Positions 37,993 to 50,324 of a stretch of DNA of 64,000 nucleotides are shown one piece after another (within the stretch, counting starts at the first letter, position 1; each line of letters opens with the position of its first letter). The stretch covers positions 721,324,367 through 721,388,366 of the forward strand of contig NC_081413.1 in assembly GCF_030272615.1 (NCBI RefSeq). The letters are read 5' to 3'. The notes beneath the pieces were generated by a model. That model searched no databases. It saw only the letters and a list, made by a program, of their open reading frames with translations, and had not been told where the DNA came from. This stretch comes from Cryptomeria japonica (taxonomy: Eukaryota; Streptophyta; Pinopsida; Cupressales; Cupressaceae). The translations under genes were made by a program, and so were the position numbers.

Positions 37993-39880
37993 GAGGAGTG
38001 TTCATGTTGAGGAGGATACTTCCACTTCTAGTTCTTCTTCTTCCACTTCTCCATCTTTCATTCCTATGGAGACGGTGTGACTTCATGATGATAGTTCTTT
38101 TGAGGATTTTAATCCTCCTGATCCTTTTGAGGAGTCTTCTTCCTCCACTTCAAATGATGATGATGAAGATTCATCTTCCTTCTCTCTTAGTCATCATTTA
38201 GAGGCTGATGATTCTCCTCTAGATTCTCCTCTTTCTCCAACTATTGGGCCTCTTTGGGCTTGTCAGACATTGGAGTTAGCTGGTGATTGGGTTGATGATC
38301 CTTTAGATGCGAGAAGAACAAGGTCACAATTCGAGCATGCTCCACATCTCTTCTTTTCTACAACTTCAGATCCTTAGTCCTTTCAGGAAGCTTGAGGTGT
38401 CCTTGAGTGGGGTGCTACTATGTAGGAGGAGTTCAATTCCTTGGAGAGGAACCATACTTGGGATTTAGTCCCTCTTCATAAGGGAAGGAAACTTGTTCGG
38501 TGAAAGTGGATCTATCAAACACAATTTATTGTAGATGGGTCAGTTGATAGCATAAGACTTGCCTGGTCGCCAAGATTCTCCCAGGTTTCTGGGATTGAAT
38601 ACTTTAAGGCTTTTATGGTAGTTGCCAAGATGAATTCCATCTGACTTGTTCTTTCTATTGCTACAACCCATCATTGGGAAGTTCATCAGATGGATGTGAA
38701 GAGTGCTTTTCTACATGGTGACCTTTTAGGAGGAGATATATATGGAGTAGCCACAAGGGTTCATCCATGATCATTCACTTGTTTTCCACCTTCAAAAGTC
38801 TCTCCATGGCCTTAAACATGCCCCTCGAGCCTGGTATGCCAAGATGGACTCCTTCCTTTTGTCCGTTGGGTTCACTCGGTGCCATTCTAATCTGAACGTC
38901 TACATTTTGCAGTAGGATAATATTCTCGCCTTCCTTGTTCTCCATGTTCATGACTTGTTGATCATAGGGAGTCACTCATCCTACATCAAGGGAGTCAAAA
39001 CTACCCTTCATGATCGGTTACTGATGTCAAACTTAGGCCTAATCCACTACTTCTTAGGGATTGAGATCACTTTGTCACCTTTTGGTATCTTTGTTGCACA
39101 ACCTAAGTACGCTTTTGATATGCTCTCCTGATTTCACATGGCTGATTGTAAGTTTGCATTGATTTCACTTATGTTAGGGGTCAAACTTAAGGATTCTTGC
39201 TCTTCACCCTTGGTGGATGCTACCTTGTAGTTCCAATTGGTTGGAAGTATTATATATTTGACTGGCATGAGGCTTGATATTTCATATGTTGTGGGTCTAG
39301 TCTCTAGGTTCATGCAGGAGCCACGTGAGTTGCATTGGAAGGCAGCTAAGCAGATTCTTCACTATGTATAGGATACTCACAGTTATGGGTGTCCATATTG
39401 ACTTGGTGGGATATATAGATTTAGATTGGGTAGGTGATTCCCAGGATCACAAGTCTACTTCAAGGTATTGCTTCTCTCTTGGTTCTAGTTCAATTTCTTG
39501 GTTGAGTAAGAAACAATCTGCTATTGCTCTTTCATCTATTGAGGCTGAGTATCGAGGAGCAGTTAATGCCACTATTGAAGCCATTTATCTTTAGAACAAT
39601 CTCAATGAGTTTGGCATTTCCTTTCAAAAGCCTACACTATCTTTTGTGACAACTAGAGTGCCATTCAGATTTCTCGCAATTTGATCCATCATCAACGAAC
39701 CAAGCACATTGAGATTCACATGCACTATATTCAAGAGTTGATTCATGAGCAGGTTCTTAATCTTCGGTACTATCAGAAATCAGATCAAACTATAGACATA
39801 TTCACCAAACCCTTCACTGAGAGAAAGTTCATGCATTTGAGAGCTTTTCTTGGAGTGCAACAGGTGTCCTCTTTTGGGGG
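37993..39880 (+). pseudogene. Copia reverse transcriptase and RNase H
   Basis: A Ser-rich linker (38000-38220), then RT remnants: NHTWDLVPL (38455), HQMDVKSAFLHGDL (38690-38730) and a poorly kept palm. RNase H is clearer: GYIDLDWVGDSQDHKSTSRY, SISWLSKKQSAIALSSIEAE (39400-39560), and the terminal RTKHIEIHMHYIQE and FTKPF motifs (39690-39815). Several stops. Confidence 0.78.
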
Positions 39881-40067
39881 GACTTCCTTCTTAGTTCCTT
39901 CTTTCTTTTCTCTCCCTATTGTTGGAGGGGTGCGGGTGGGGTACTCTCTTTTGTTGAGAGAGGGCTTTTTTCTATTTGGGGATAATACTATGTACATGGG
40001 TACCTCATTAGGCTTCATTTGTCGAGACTCATATTTTCACCCAACTAAGCTATGCTTACGGGGGGGT

Positions 40068-40493
40068 TGTTAGTGTAGGGTTTTAATTTCCTAGTTGGGT
40101 TTATTATTTTCCCTTTTCCTAGGTTATTCCTACACTTTAATTAAGCTTGATTAGGTTAATAAAGCATGTTTACTTAAGTCAAGTGGGTATTAAGGTTTCA
40201 TCATGCTATGAGGAGGTGCATTTACTATGTTTAGACTAGTCTTGGTGGTCTCTCGTCATTGGCCTGTATTGCCACCTCCACCCCTCACTTGAGTCTATAT
40301 AAACACGCTACCTTACTTGTATTTTTATAGATTGGATATGGGAGATATAAAGATTTCTCTTGATGTTATTCTGCCATTGAGCATTCACATCAAGTTTCTC
40401 TAATATTGTTATTCTATCCATTTTATTTCCAGTTTTTTGTTCTAATACTTTAAATTCGATTTTGGTTTAAATCTATTTTCTCAAATTTTAACA
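40068..40493 (+). repeat. 3' LTR of copia element
   Basis: Begins TGTTAGTGTAGGG directly after a G-run polypurine tract (ACGGGGGGGT) and ends TTTTAACA, 426 bp. TATATAAACACGC near 40297 is a plausible TATA element; the 5' copy has TATATAATCATGC. Confidence 0.82.
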
Positions 40494-40809
40494 ATCGTTT
40501 CATATCAATTTAATCAACTCATCAACTTGGCTATGCTAATCATTTCCATCAATTATTTAGTTACGCCTCATCAGTTATGCATTTTCATCAAACGTGCATC
40601 TCATCTTCATCAATTGTGCAATATCAATCATCCCAATCATTTCCCATAATCTATTGAGAGATCAATCTTCCAATCTATTCAATCAATCTCTAGAGGGGGC
40701 ATATCATATCAATCATGATCCTTACTAGGACATCTCTAGGGCACATATCAGTTGATCAATTTTTTTTTAAACAACGCAACAAGCTGCATTGTCTCAAAGA
40801 GGGAAAAAA

Positions 40810-41024
40810 TGTAGATACATTAATTTTTTTAATAAAGTTGTCCTCTTATTTTAATTTTTCAATCATTAAATGGATCCATATCATTTTTATATCATATTCT
40901 TATTATCCATTTATTTTATGATATTCATTTTCTATTATTCTTCATTATATCATAATATTCATATTATATCATATATTCATTGAATCCATTTAGTAATATT
41001 AGTCTCCCTTAATTCATTTAAATC
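40810..41024 (+). repeat. 3' LTR of non-autonomous Tat element, left piece
   Basis: Starts TGTAGATACATT after the polypurine tract and matches 26519-26750 until CATTTAAATC, where the inner Tat element begins. It resumes at 56417. AAATC (41020-41024) is one copy of the inner element's TSD. Confidence 0.88.
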
Positions 41025-41876
41025 TGTATATGGTAAAAAATGATGATGATAAGCTATTGTAAAACCACAAAAATCCAACCACAACAAACCTTAGTTCTAC
41101 AATGAAACATTTACCATACACCAATAAAGATACCTAAGAAGATGCAAATTAATAAATTAAACTATTATACCATTCACATGCCAAGTACTATTATACCATT
41201 CACATGCCAAGTAGGGTTTGATCTCCATTGTCTCCTATCTCCATTGATCTTGTTTGATATATTTTCTCTCAGATTTTGTATATGCACAAGAGCTCAACAA
41301 AGAACGTATTGTGGTTGAAGTCACTTGATTGCAAGAAGGCTTGATAGAATAAGTGTTGATTAACTGATTGATTGATTAGGGTTGATAATGATGAAAGTAT
41401 CATTTTATATAGAATATGCTTTATAAAATGGAGGGATATGATCAAGAGGTGAAATAAATAAATGGTCGACTAAGATTAAAGGGTAAGTAGAAGAAATAAT
41501 AAAATAATGAAGGGGGTAGGTAGAAGACAATTAAGAGATAAATGACATGTGTCATGAAGAGAAAAAGCTAATATTTATTTAATTAATTAATTCATTAGCT
41601 TTTTCTCTTCATGACACATGTCATTTATCTCTTAATTGTCTTCTACCTACCCCAATAGAAAAGTGGGACCAATTAAATAAATTAAATATTTATTCAATTT
41701 AGGAAAAGATAATTTAAATAAAAAATATCTATTTAAATGAGAAAAGAGCTTAGAAGAGGCTAAATGAATGAATTAAATAAATAAGAATTTATTTAATTAA
41801 TAGAAGACTTAGGATAAAGTAATTAAATAAATAAAAATATTTATCTAATTAAAAAAAACAATTTTAGGTGTCTACA
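41025..41876 (-). repeat. 3' LTR of inner Tat element (with internal inverted duplication)
   Basis: Plus-strand ends TGTATATGG...GTGTCTACA. To its right TTCTGCCCCTCTTTGAGACA is the reversed polypurine tract. 852 bp, longer than the ~760-780 bp relatives because of the palindrome at 41513-41653. Confidence 0.88.
41513..41653. repeat. Perfect 60-bp inverted duplication inside the LTR
   Basis: Arms 41513-41572 and 41594-41653 are exact reverse complements around a 21-bp A/T spacer. The left arm has the order seen in the other LTR copies; the right arm is an extra inverted copy. Confidence 0.9.
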
Positions 41877-42122
41877 TTCTGCCCCTCTTTGAGACAATGT
41901 AGCTTGTCGCGATGGCTCAAAGAAGATAAATTGATACAAAGTTGCCCCAAGATGGAAATGATATGCCTCCTCAAGAGATTGGATGAATTATTTGAAAAAG
42001 ATCGCAGACAATCTCTTGATAAGAAAGAAAGGCTAGAAAGAATAATAGGATAGGGTCATGCAGGAAAAAGATTGATTCAAGAGGAATCAAAGAAAAATCG
42101 TGTTTGTCTTAAAAGGCCAAAA

Positions 42123-42395
42123 TTGACAGTTCTATGATGAACATATGCTATGAATTGGATAAACAGACTCACTCAAACAAGTGCCCTATGGAAGACAAAC
42201 TAGACACAAGACTAGAATTGACAATTCTGTAACAAATATACATTGCCAATTGGATAAGTTGCTGAGAGGACTCACTCAACAGGTGCCCTAGGGAAGACAA
42301 AGTGAAAACAAGGTTAGAATTGACAATTTTTTGATAAACATACATTGCCAATTGGATAAGCTATTGAGAGGACTCACTCAACAAGTGCCCTTAAG
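42123..42395 (-). repeat. ~100-bp tandem repeat, three copies
   Basis: Units around GAATTGACAATT, CATTGCCAATTGGATAAGCT and GAGAGGACTCACTCAACA. A single related segment lies reversed at about 10226-10312 in the first Tat element, so amplification happened within this family's 3' region. Confidence 0.75.
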
Positions 42396-42727
42396 TGGAT
42401 AGATTTACTAAGTTGAAAATAGGATAAGCCATCGAATTGATAAAATCCGGTGAGTGCTCTAGTAAGATAGGATCACGTGTAATGTGATAAACATATACAC
42501 TAGGATAGAGCCCGATGAGTAGCACCATGTGATAGACATAGGTACCACTATGTTTGCAAGAGGGGGTTGATGAATTGATCCAAGGGTTGGGCCTTCAAGA
42601 GCTCAAATTCCTTCGAGGGATGTCGGCTCTAAGGGAGGGAGTTCATCATACCTCTCTAGGATCCCATTTTGTATTAGTTTTTGTATGATTATGTAGACAC
42701 CTTTAGGTGATTTTGTAGCCATATGAT

Positions 42728-42839
<112 letters not shown>

Positions 42840-44303
42840 CAATTATGTGATGTGATGATTCTATATGCTTTATGATTTATTTTCATGATGAGATGCATAG
42901 TGTATATTTTTGTCATTTGATGTTTTATATGAGAATGAAAATGCTTATATTAGATGATAATAAGTGGTGTTTGCAGGATGCGATGTTATCATGATGGCTA
43001 TATGCATGTGTATGATGTGCTAATATGTAATAACGCAAGTGAAAGATATATGAAATGCAAATCTTTTTGGTGTGTCATTATACTTAATCATGTGATAGTA
43101 GGTTACATAGACTCAGGAAGGGACAACAGAAAAGGAGTATGGAAGGTAGAAGATATGGAGGTGAAAAGAGCTTCTTGTGATATTATCATCATTGAGTTTT
43201 ATTATGGCAAATAGGTTATGACAATCTAGGTATATGTTTGACCAAGAAAACCATTGTACCTATTTGCATGGAGATCAAATAGTCACAAACAAGGAATGCC
43301 CTAGTTCACATTAGACTCATAGTGTTCTCTTATCCTTGGACAATCCATAGTATTACTAAGAGACAATCCATAGACAACAAAATAGGTGAACATACCCCAT
43401 CCTCACCTTTCTAGTCAAAGACATTCTGGAGATAGAATCTATAGTGAGAGATATCTCAGAAAAGATAAAAGACATGTCATCGAAAGATAAAATCAAAAGA
43501 AAATCAAGACTTGACACCAACATTCAAAGAAATCCTCAAGTTAGTTGTGTTTTTTGCCACTTATGTTAATCAAACACAAAGGACAAATAATGTTGAAAAA
43601 CCTTGTTGTTGCCAAAGTTTGCTAAAAGATTTGATTTATTGAAAGCCATTGTTGATTTTGTCTCATCTGAAATTGATTGAATCCATGAAATTGATACCTT
43701 TATTGCGAAGAAGAACGAAACTTTATTGAGAATCGACGATACAAATGACCTTTTATTGCGAAAAGGAGGTATGAAAAGATGATTCTCCTTAAAACATGTG
43801 ATGCTCAGGGTACCACTTCCATCACTAGACTTAGGATTTTGCCCCAATTGCAGATTGGACCGAATTTATTATGGAAGGAAAGATTGAAGGAGGGGTTTAT
43901 TATGAATGACTAACTAATCTTAGGTAGATCAATAACAAGCCATGATGGGAATGAGAAAATTTATTATGGGATGGTAGGTTGTGAGTGTGTGAAAAGTGAA
44001 AGGATGAGATTGAATCTTGAATGAGAGAGGAGCAAAGTCTCTACACATGGCATCGGTAACCCGATTTTCACCATGCTACTTGCTTAGGGCACCACTGAAG
44101 TGGTTTTCACTATTGGACGCATTTATTTCTCTTTACTTTTTTGGATTTTTTAATTTATTTTTTGTGTCACAAGGCACCTATTTGCCAAGTTTTCACCATA
44201 GTGACAATTTATTTTATTTTTATGATTATTTCGTATTTTTGATTTTTTTTTAAAAAATTTAAATTTTTTTAATTTTTTGTATATTTGACAATGGGATATT
44301 CTG

Positions 44304-44834
44304 AAAAACTATGTGTAAAACTCGTGAAGGTGCATTTTGTTGATAGGATCCTCTAAAGGTTCTCCATCTAGTATTGAGAGATGATATGCACCTAATCCAT
44401 AGACTATTGTGATGACGTAAGGGCCAAGCCAATTTGGTTCAAACTTACCCTTCTTCTCTATGTCTTGCTGATTCTTAGGATTTTCTCTGAGAACTAAGTC
44501 ACCCACCTCAAATGTGCGATGCTTTACCTTATGATTGTAGCTTCGACTCATTCTTTGTTGATATACTTTGAGATGATTAAAAGCAGTTTGTCTACGCTCA
44601 TCCAATAATTTGAGATCTTGTACGTAGTTTGTCTATGCTCATCAATAGGAAAGTAGCTTTGGCACCATAGACAAGTGAATACGATGTAGCTCTAGTAGGT
44701 GTGCAAACACTTATGTGGTAGGCCCAAAGTGTAGGGTTCAGTTGAATATGCCAATTACGACCAACGTCATCAACTGTCTTTTTAAGGATTTTGAGGATAG
44801 TTTCGTTAGACACCTCAGCTTGACCATTACCTTG
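44304..44834 (-). pseudogene. Integrase C-terminal fragment of inner Tat element
   Basis: Minus strand: SNETILKILKKTVDDVGRNW and LNPTLWAYHISVCTPT (44813-44640), then RRQTAFNHLKVYQQRMSRS and FEVGDLVLRENP to a TAG (about 44309). It matches 5650-6202 of the first Tat element closely, with a short deletion between the two frames. The upstream end (QGNGQAEV) abuts truncated LTR at 44835, the scar of a large internal deletion. Confidence 0.85.
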
Positions 44835-45315
44835 GATAAGCTATTGTAAAACCACAAAGATCCAACCACAACAAACCCTACTTCTACAATGAAACATTCA
44901 CCATACACCAATTAAGATACCTAAGAATATGCAAATCAACAAATTAAACTATTATATTGGATTCACATGCCAAGTAGGGTTTGATCTCCATTGTCTCCTA
45001 TCTCCATTGATCTTGTTTGGTATATTTGCTCTCAGATTTTGTATATGCACAAGAGCTCAACAAAGAACAGATTGTGGTTGAAGTCACTTGATTGCAAGAA
45101 GGCTTGATAGCATAAGTGTTGATTCCCTGATTGATTGATTAGGGTTGATAATGATGAAAGTATCATCTTATATAGAAGAAGCTTTAGAAAATAGAGGGAT
45201 AAGATTAAGAGGTGAAAGAAATAAATGGTCACTTAAGATTAAAGGATAGGTAGAAGAAATAATAAAATAATGAAGGGGGTAGGTAGAGGAAAATTAAGAG
45301 ATAAATGACATGTGT
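44835..45315 (-). repeat. Right LTR of inner Tat element, left piece (continues at 56129)
   Basis: Matches 41047 onward; about 22 bp of the LTR end is lost at the integrase junction. Interrupted after ...GACATGTGT by the DNA transposon and resumed at 56129 with GTGTCATGAAG. The uninterrupted order GACATGTGTCATGAAG is present at 41544-41559. The two pieces total about 760 bp. Confidence 0.9.
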
Positions 45316-45339
45316 GGGCGTGTGCACAAAGATGGTGGT
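45316..45339 (+). repeat. Left terminal inverted repeat
   Basis: 24 bp beginning GGGCGTGTGCACAAAGATGG; matches the right TIR at 21 of 24 positions (differences at 4, 5 and 6). A second match, AGTGGACAC at 45346-45354, has its partner near 56081-56089. Confidence 0.9.
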
Positions 45340-45385
45340 CAGAAAAGTGGACACCACCCAAAAAAAACTTGGAAAAATAGGCAAC

Positions 45386-45590
45386 GCGTACACGGTTTTA
45401 AAATTTCAAATTCCCGCGTACGCGCTTAGGTTTGTTCTTCCCGAGCCTAGAAAAGGTAGTGCGTACGTGCTAAGCTTAGGAAACTGAGCGCGTACGTGCT
45501 ACGCCTAGGAAAATTAGCGTGTATGCACTACTTAAAGGAAAATGAGTGCATACGCTCTAATAATCCTAGTAAAACCACGTACGCAGTGCC
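45386..45590. repeat. Left subterminal array of AGCGCGTACGCGCT-type palindromes
   Basis: Seven copies (near 45386, 45415, 45459, 45488, 45515, 45546, 45577) of a 12-14 bp motif with consensus AGCGCGTACGCGCT. Most differences are C-to-T or G-to-A at CpG. Between TIR and ORF1 start; likely transposase binding sites, by analogy with subterminal repeats of other DNA transposons. Confidence 0.8.
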
Positions 45591-45712
45591 TGATGAAAAA
45601 AGTTTTTAAAAAAACTGGGTCCTCATTTACCCAAAAAGCACGTTTTTTACTTTCTTTTTTTCCCATTTTTTAAGCTAAATCGTGAACGGGGTGCAAAATT
45701 TGTCCTCAGGCT

Positions 45713-48302
45713 ATGGATCAAGGTTAGTTTTTGTTTTTTTTGTCTTTCTTTCTAGTTTATGCAATTTGTTTTACATTTTGAATTTAATTTCATTAATTTT
45801 GATTAGGTTTTTTCATTTTTTGTTTCAAAAACTAGATTCTTCTAATCCAGAACAAGAACAACCAAATGCACCTCCTGAAAACACACAAGAACAACCCCCA
45901 ATTCCTCCTTTTGACTGCACAGCTGAAACACGGGAAGAATTAATTAATCAGTTAGGGCAAAATACATCCAAAATCAATAGACTGATTGTAAAATTGAAAA
46001 CTTCTGAACTTGACCATCATCAATCCCTCGCCACTAGCCTAGAAACATTAGCTAGTGGTGTCATAGTTGTTTCCACTGAAATTACCAAATAGGGAAGCTT
46101 TAGGGATAGGTGTTGTCAATTCTATGCCAATGGGCTATCATACGATGGAGTTAAAGACAAAAATATTTCTAAACAACAAATATGTGCCCTTTTTGTTGAC
46201 CCCAAAACTGGTCAGTCATTACCTCCTAATGCAAAGAGGTTTCCAATACATTGGTGTACCAATGTGCAGATGAAGAATCTTTTTTGGCAAAGGTGGTGGA
46301 TGGTCTTTGATGATCCACCTTGTAATAATTATGAGGTGCAATTATATTTTTTGAGAAAAATATATTGTGAGTTTGTGCTCAATGTGCGCCCAAATTATTT
46401 TGACATGAGAGAGTTTCATGGTAGAGGTGGTGGCTCGCCCAAGATAGACCTAGAGCCCGTAGGTGATTAGCCACAGAGAGTCGTCGCCCCCTAGCACCTA
46501 AACCCAAGGTGCATCAGGCTGTCCCATTAGAGCTGAAAGAGTCGACGGAGCTACAAAATCTTCAGGTGGCCACAACATTGACTGGTGCCATCATCCAGCA
46601 TGGGACATCATTAGCACACCCTATTGTATTGGATGATGAGTCGTTAGAGGGCGACAGAGAGCCCATCGAGCATATGTGTGTCAGTTGCTCAGGGATATGC
46701 TCGGGGATAGATGATGCAACCGATGCAGATGGATACTCATATCATCTATGCACAATTTGCAGTTGTAGATGTTAGGCTCACATGGTTGAGGATGTCGCAC
46801 TGACAGATGAGTTGATGGACATGATGTTTGCCCATGAGCCACAGACACAGGTGTGTTGATTTGAATTCATAACATTTTATTTATTAGTAACTTTAATTTT
46901 GTAATTACATAAATGAATTTTCATTTATACATCGATTTAAATTGAGACAAATAATATGCATTTCAGGATGCAGCAACGGTATCCCATACACCTCCCCCAG
47001 TTACCACAGCTGCAACTTCGACACCTAAGGTATAAATTTTGTAACATGTTAAAATAGAATAGTACACTTTGAATTCAAAAAAATACAAGATATACTAACT
47101 ATCTTTAATGCTTGGTCCAATTTCTGGTTTGTAGGTGTTGACAGGGGACGAAATGTCCCAGATTGATGACATCACGATGTCGGCGATCGATTTTGGCCTA
47201 CAAGGCTATATGGTATCATATTTTGTACAACTCTTTTTATGTATTGTTTTGATGGAATATGCAAGTCATTTCATTTTAGATTTTTAAAATTATGTTTAAT
47301 TTATTATCTGTACTAATATCTCATGTTAATTTTCTATTTTTAGGGCACCCCCTCTGCGTCTAGGGCTCGTCCGAAGAAAAAGAATATCTCGAAGATGCCA
47401 AAATGTGTGAAGAAGGTAATTGAACACATTTTTAGTTGTACAATTGTTTGAAAATGTTGAAATCAAGTATTAGTTGGGATTTGTAAATTGATTAGTGTTT
47501 TTTTTCTATTTTACATGTACAGCGGCCATTGAGCTTTGTGGTTATGTTGAATGCACTTGATTTGCCTGCGAATCAAGAGAGGGTGAAGGTATGTATCTCT
47601 ACTTTATTTTCTTTATTTCATGATTATATGCACGCGTACAGGTGAACTTGTGATATATTATAATCTTATATTTTTTTCATACAGCAAATATCCATACCTA
47701 TTTTGTTAATGGCGAACCCTCCTCCTTGCACTGGAGAAGCATATCAAGATCTGGTACACTTTTGTTTGATATGTAAAATTAATTATTTTCAACCTTCAAT
47801 ACTTATCATTATATTAATTGTATTTAATCTTTGTACATTTTTTGTATAGATAATAGCGACCATTTCTACATCGATGGTGAGCCATCCTCAGTCCATTGGA
47901 GAAGCATCTGAGGCACAGGTACATCATTGTTCTCTATATTATAGCTTTTAAGTGTTTTTGATATATTTATGTTAGTACATTGTATTAATTGTACATTTAA
48001 TCTACAATAGACTCCTTCGCGGTACGGCCATAACGTGGATCCATTTAAGTATGTCTTCAAGAAAACTCCTAAGAGTGACAAGGAGAGGAGAGCGAAGACA
48101 TTAGCTCTTGGATCAGCTGATGAGGTAATCTACATTTCAATTGCAAAGGAATTAAAGTTAAATGCATAGTTATGATGTCAATTGTGAACTATTTTCTACA
48201 AAAGAATTCTAACTTGGCTTTTGAATTATGGTTTTGCAGCCATCTACAGAGCCGCATACTGCACCGAAGAGGCTTGATTTTGATGATCCACCAGAATTTT
48301 AG
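45713..48302 (+). pseudogene. Transposon ORF1: ten-exon gene of unknown function
   Basis: Proposed exons: 45713-45722 (ATG GAT CAA G), 45836-46850, 46967-47029, 47135-47212, 47344-47415, 47523-47588, 47685-47753, 47850-47918, 48011-48124, 48240-48302 (ends DDPPEF and TAG). Every intron has GT...AG ends; exons 3-10 are all multiples of three and open in one phase, which is strong evidence for a real gene. Protein about 535 aa: Pro/Gln-rich N-terminus (NPEQEQPNAPPENTQEQPP), a conserved block (LFWQRWWMVFDDPPCNN, FLRKIYCEFVLNVRPNYFD), a Cys cluster (CVSCSGIC ... CTICSCRC), and a basic patch RPKKKNISKMPK resembling a nuclear signal. Lesions: TAG at 46090, a frameshift near 46465, TAG at 46773. I do not recognise the family; a DNA-binding accessory factor is only a guess. 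A homologue lies at 16690-17803. Confidence 0.75.
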
Positions 48303-48842
48303 GATCATATAGTGTTAGCTTTGGTCATAGAATGACCAATACATGTAGATATATTCTACATTTTTATTATATATTGATTTGGACATGGCATATGCCACAT
48401 TTTTGTAATACTTGTATTGACTTGGCAGACATGCCTTTTTTTATATATATAAATATCGATATTCGATCCAATAAATGTGTAATGAGTTCATTATTTTGTA
48501 TTCGTTGTATTTTGTGGTTGTCCTTTTATAAATTTAAATGAATATTTGTATATGTAATCAACAATATGAATATAAACAACAAAAATATATGATATAAAGC
48601 ATTGCAATCGTGGAATATGATTTGATAAAATTTCTAAAATGTTGAATTAACCATACAAAACTCCTTGTATTCAGTTCATTATTGTGTATTCGTTGTATTT
48701 GGTGGCTGCCCTTTTATAAATTTAAATGAATATTTGCATATGTAATTAACAATATGAATATAAACAACAAAAATCGACAATATGAATTTAAACAACAATG
48801 TGTTTGGTGTGAGAGCACCCTCACGCTCACAATGGTCAAATT

Positions 48843-50036
48843 TTATTCCTCGTGTGCACAAACCGACATCGTGAGTGCGTCCAAGTGGGCATGTTTATGC
48901 TAGGCATGCCCCTGTCGTGCATCCCAAAGCACCAGAACATCGAGAGTCATACCCTACCGGTGAGATCTCTCGAGTGCCCTAAGTCCAAAAAATTGTCAAA
49001 ATTTGATGGATTGTTTCTTCCAATCCACGACTCATACGGTCGATCTGTTTGATCTCGTGGGGTCGTGTGAGGCTCCTCTACAATAGCCTATCTCAATTTT
49101 TGACAACTCGAAGCCATTTTCAATTAGTAGCATTTTTCGCCTGCTCAAAAAACCGTCAGTTGCTTGCAAGGAAAAGTTGCAAGATTGGCTAGAATTGATT
49201 CTGTTCCTCATGTGCACAAACCGACATCACGAGCACATCTGGGTCGGCATGTTTATGCTAGGCATGCCCCTATCATGCATCCCAAAGCACCAGAACGTTG
49301 AGAGTCATACCCTACCAGTGAGATCTCTCAAGTGCCCTGAGTCCAAAAAATTGTCAAAATTTGACGGACTATTTCTTCCAATCCAGGACTCATATGGTCG
49401 ATCTGCTTGATCCCGTGGGGTCGCATGAGGCTCCTCTACAATGGCCTATCTCGATTTTCGACGACTCGAAGCCATTTTCAATTAGTAGCATTTTTTTGCC
49501 TGCTTAAATAATCGTCAGTTGCTTGCAAGGAAAAGTTGCAAGATTGGCTAGAATTGATTTTTTTCCTCGTGTGCACAAACTAACATCGCAAGCGCGTCTG
49601 GGTGGGCATGTTTATGCTAGGCATGCCCCTTTCATGCATCCCAAAGAACCAGAACGTCGAGAGTCATACCCTACCGGTGAGATCTCTCAAGTGCCCTGAG
49701 TCCAAAAAATTGTCAAAATTTGACGGACTGTTTCTTCCAATCCATGACTCATACGGTCAATCTATTTGATCCCATGGGATCGCGTGAGGCTCCTCTACAA
49801 TGGCCTATCTCGGTTTTCGACGACTCAAAGCCATTTTCAATTAGTAGCATTTTTTCGCCTGCTCAAAAAACCGTCAGTTGCTTGCAAGGAAAAGTTGCAA
49901 GATTGGCTAGAATTGATTATGTTCCTCGTGTGCACAAATCGACATCATGAGTGCATCCCAATGGGCATGTTTACGCTAGGCATGCCCCTGTCATGCATCC
50001 CAAAGCACCAGAACGTCTAGAGTCATACCCTACCGA
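48843..50036. repeat. 359-bp tandem repeat, about 3.3 copies
   Basis: Units begin near 48843, 49201, 49560 and 49919 and differ by scattered substitutions. Each contains CGTGTGCACAAA (one CATGTGCACAAA), sharing up to 11 bases with the TIR core, and GGCATGTTTATGCTAGGCATGCCCC, an inverted repeat. Lies between the 3' ends of the two convergent genes. Frames such as MCTNRHREC recur with the unit and are probably not genes. 48303-48842 before it is AT-rich non-coding DNA. Confidence 0.9.
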
Positions 50037-50324
50037 CACAATGTAGAAGTTGCTTTACAACTTTTTTGATAATTTTTTTGACAACAATGACAATTTTTGT
50101 TCAAATTGTATCTAGTCTCAATCTATCACCCCTATGACTCGATAATGACTCAAATAATTATCCATGATTATACAAGAATCAAGAATGTTCATGATTGACC
50201 AGGAACACATCACATATACTCAAAACATAGTCACAAAACATTGACACACAAAATAGTCACAAAACATTGTCACATATTATTCAAATCAGCTCTTGGCTAT
50301 TTGATTATACAAAAAATTGTCTTA

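Larger units (their letters stand above)
34368..40493 (+). mobile_element. Ty1/copia LTR retrotransposon nested in Tat element
   Basis: Copia order Gag, protease, integrase, RT, RNase H on the plus strand, with related LTRs at both ends. The first part of the 5' LTR (about 134 bp present in the 3' LTR) is absent, and no target-site duplication was found, so the left edge is rearranged. Coding frames carry numerous stops. There is a leader of about 1.1 kb between PBS and Gag. Confidence 0.85.

Noticed and set aside
46067-46273. 68-aa frame MFPLKLPNREALG
   Set aside because: Lies in another frame across ORF1 exon 2; the ORF1 frame is supported by homology to the 17-kb copy.
48852-50020. Repeated frames MCTNRHREC...GMPLSCIPKHQN
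   Set aside because: They recur with the 359-bp unit, are interrupted differently in each copy and have no recognisable domain or splice context.
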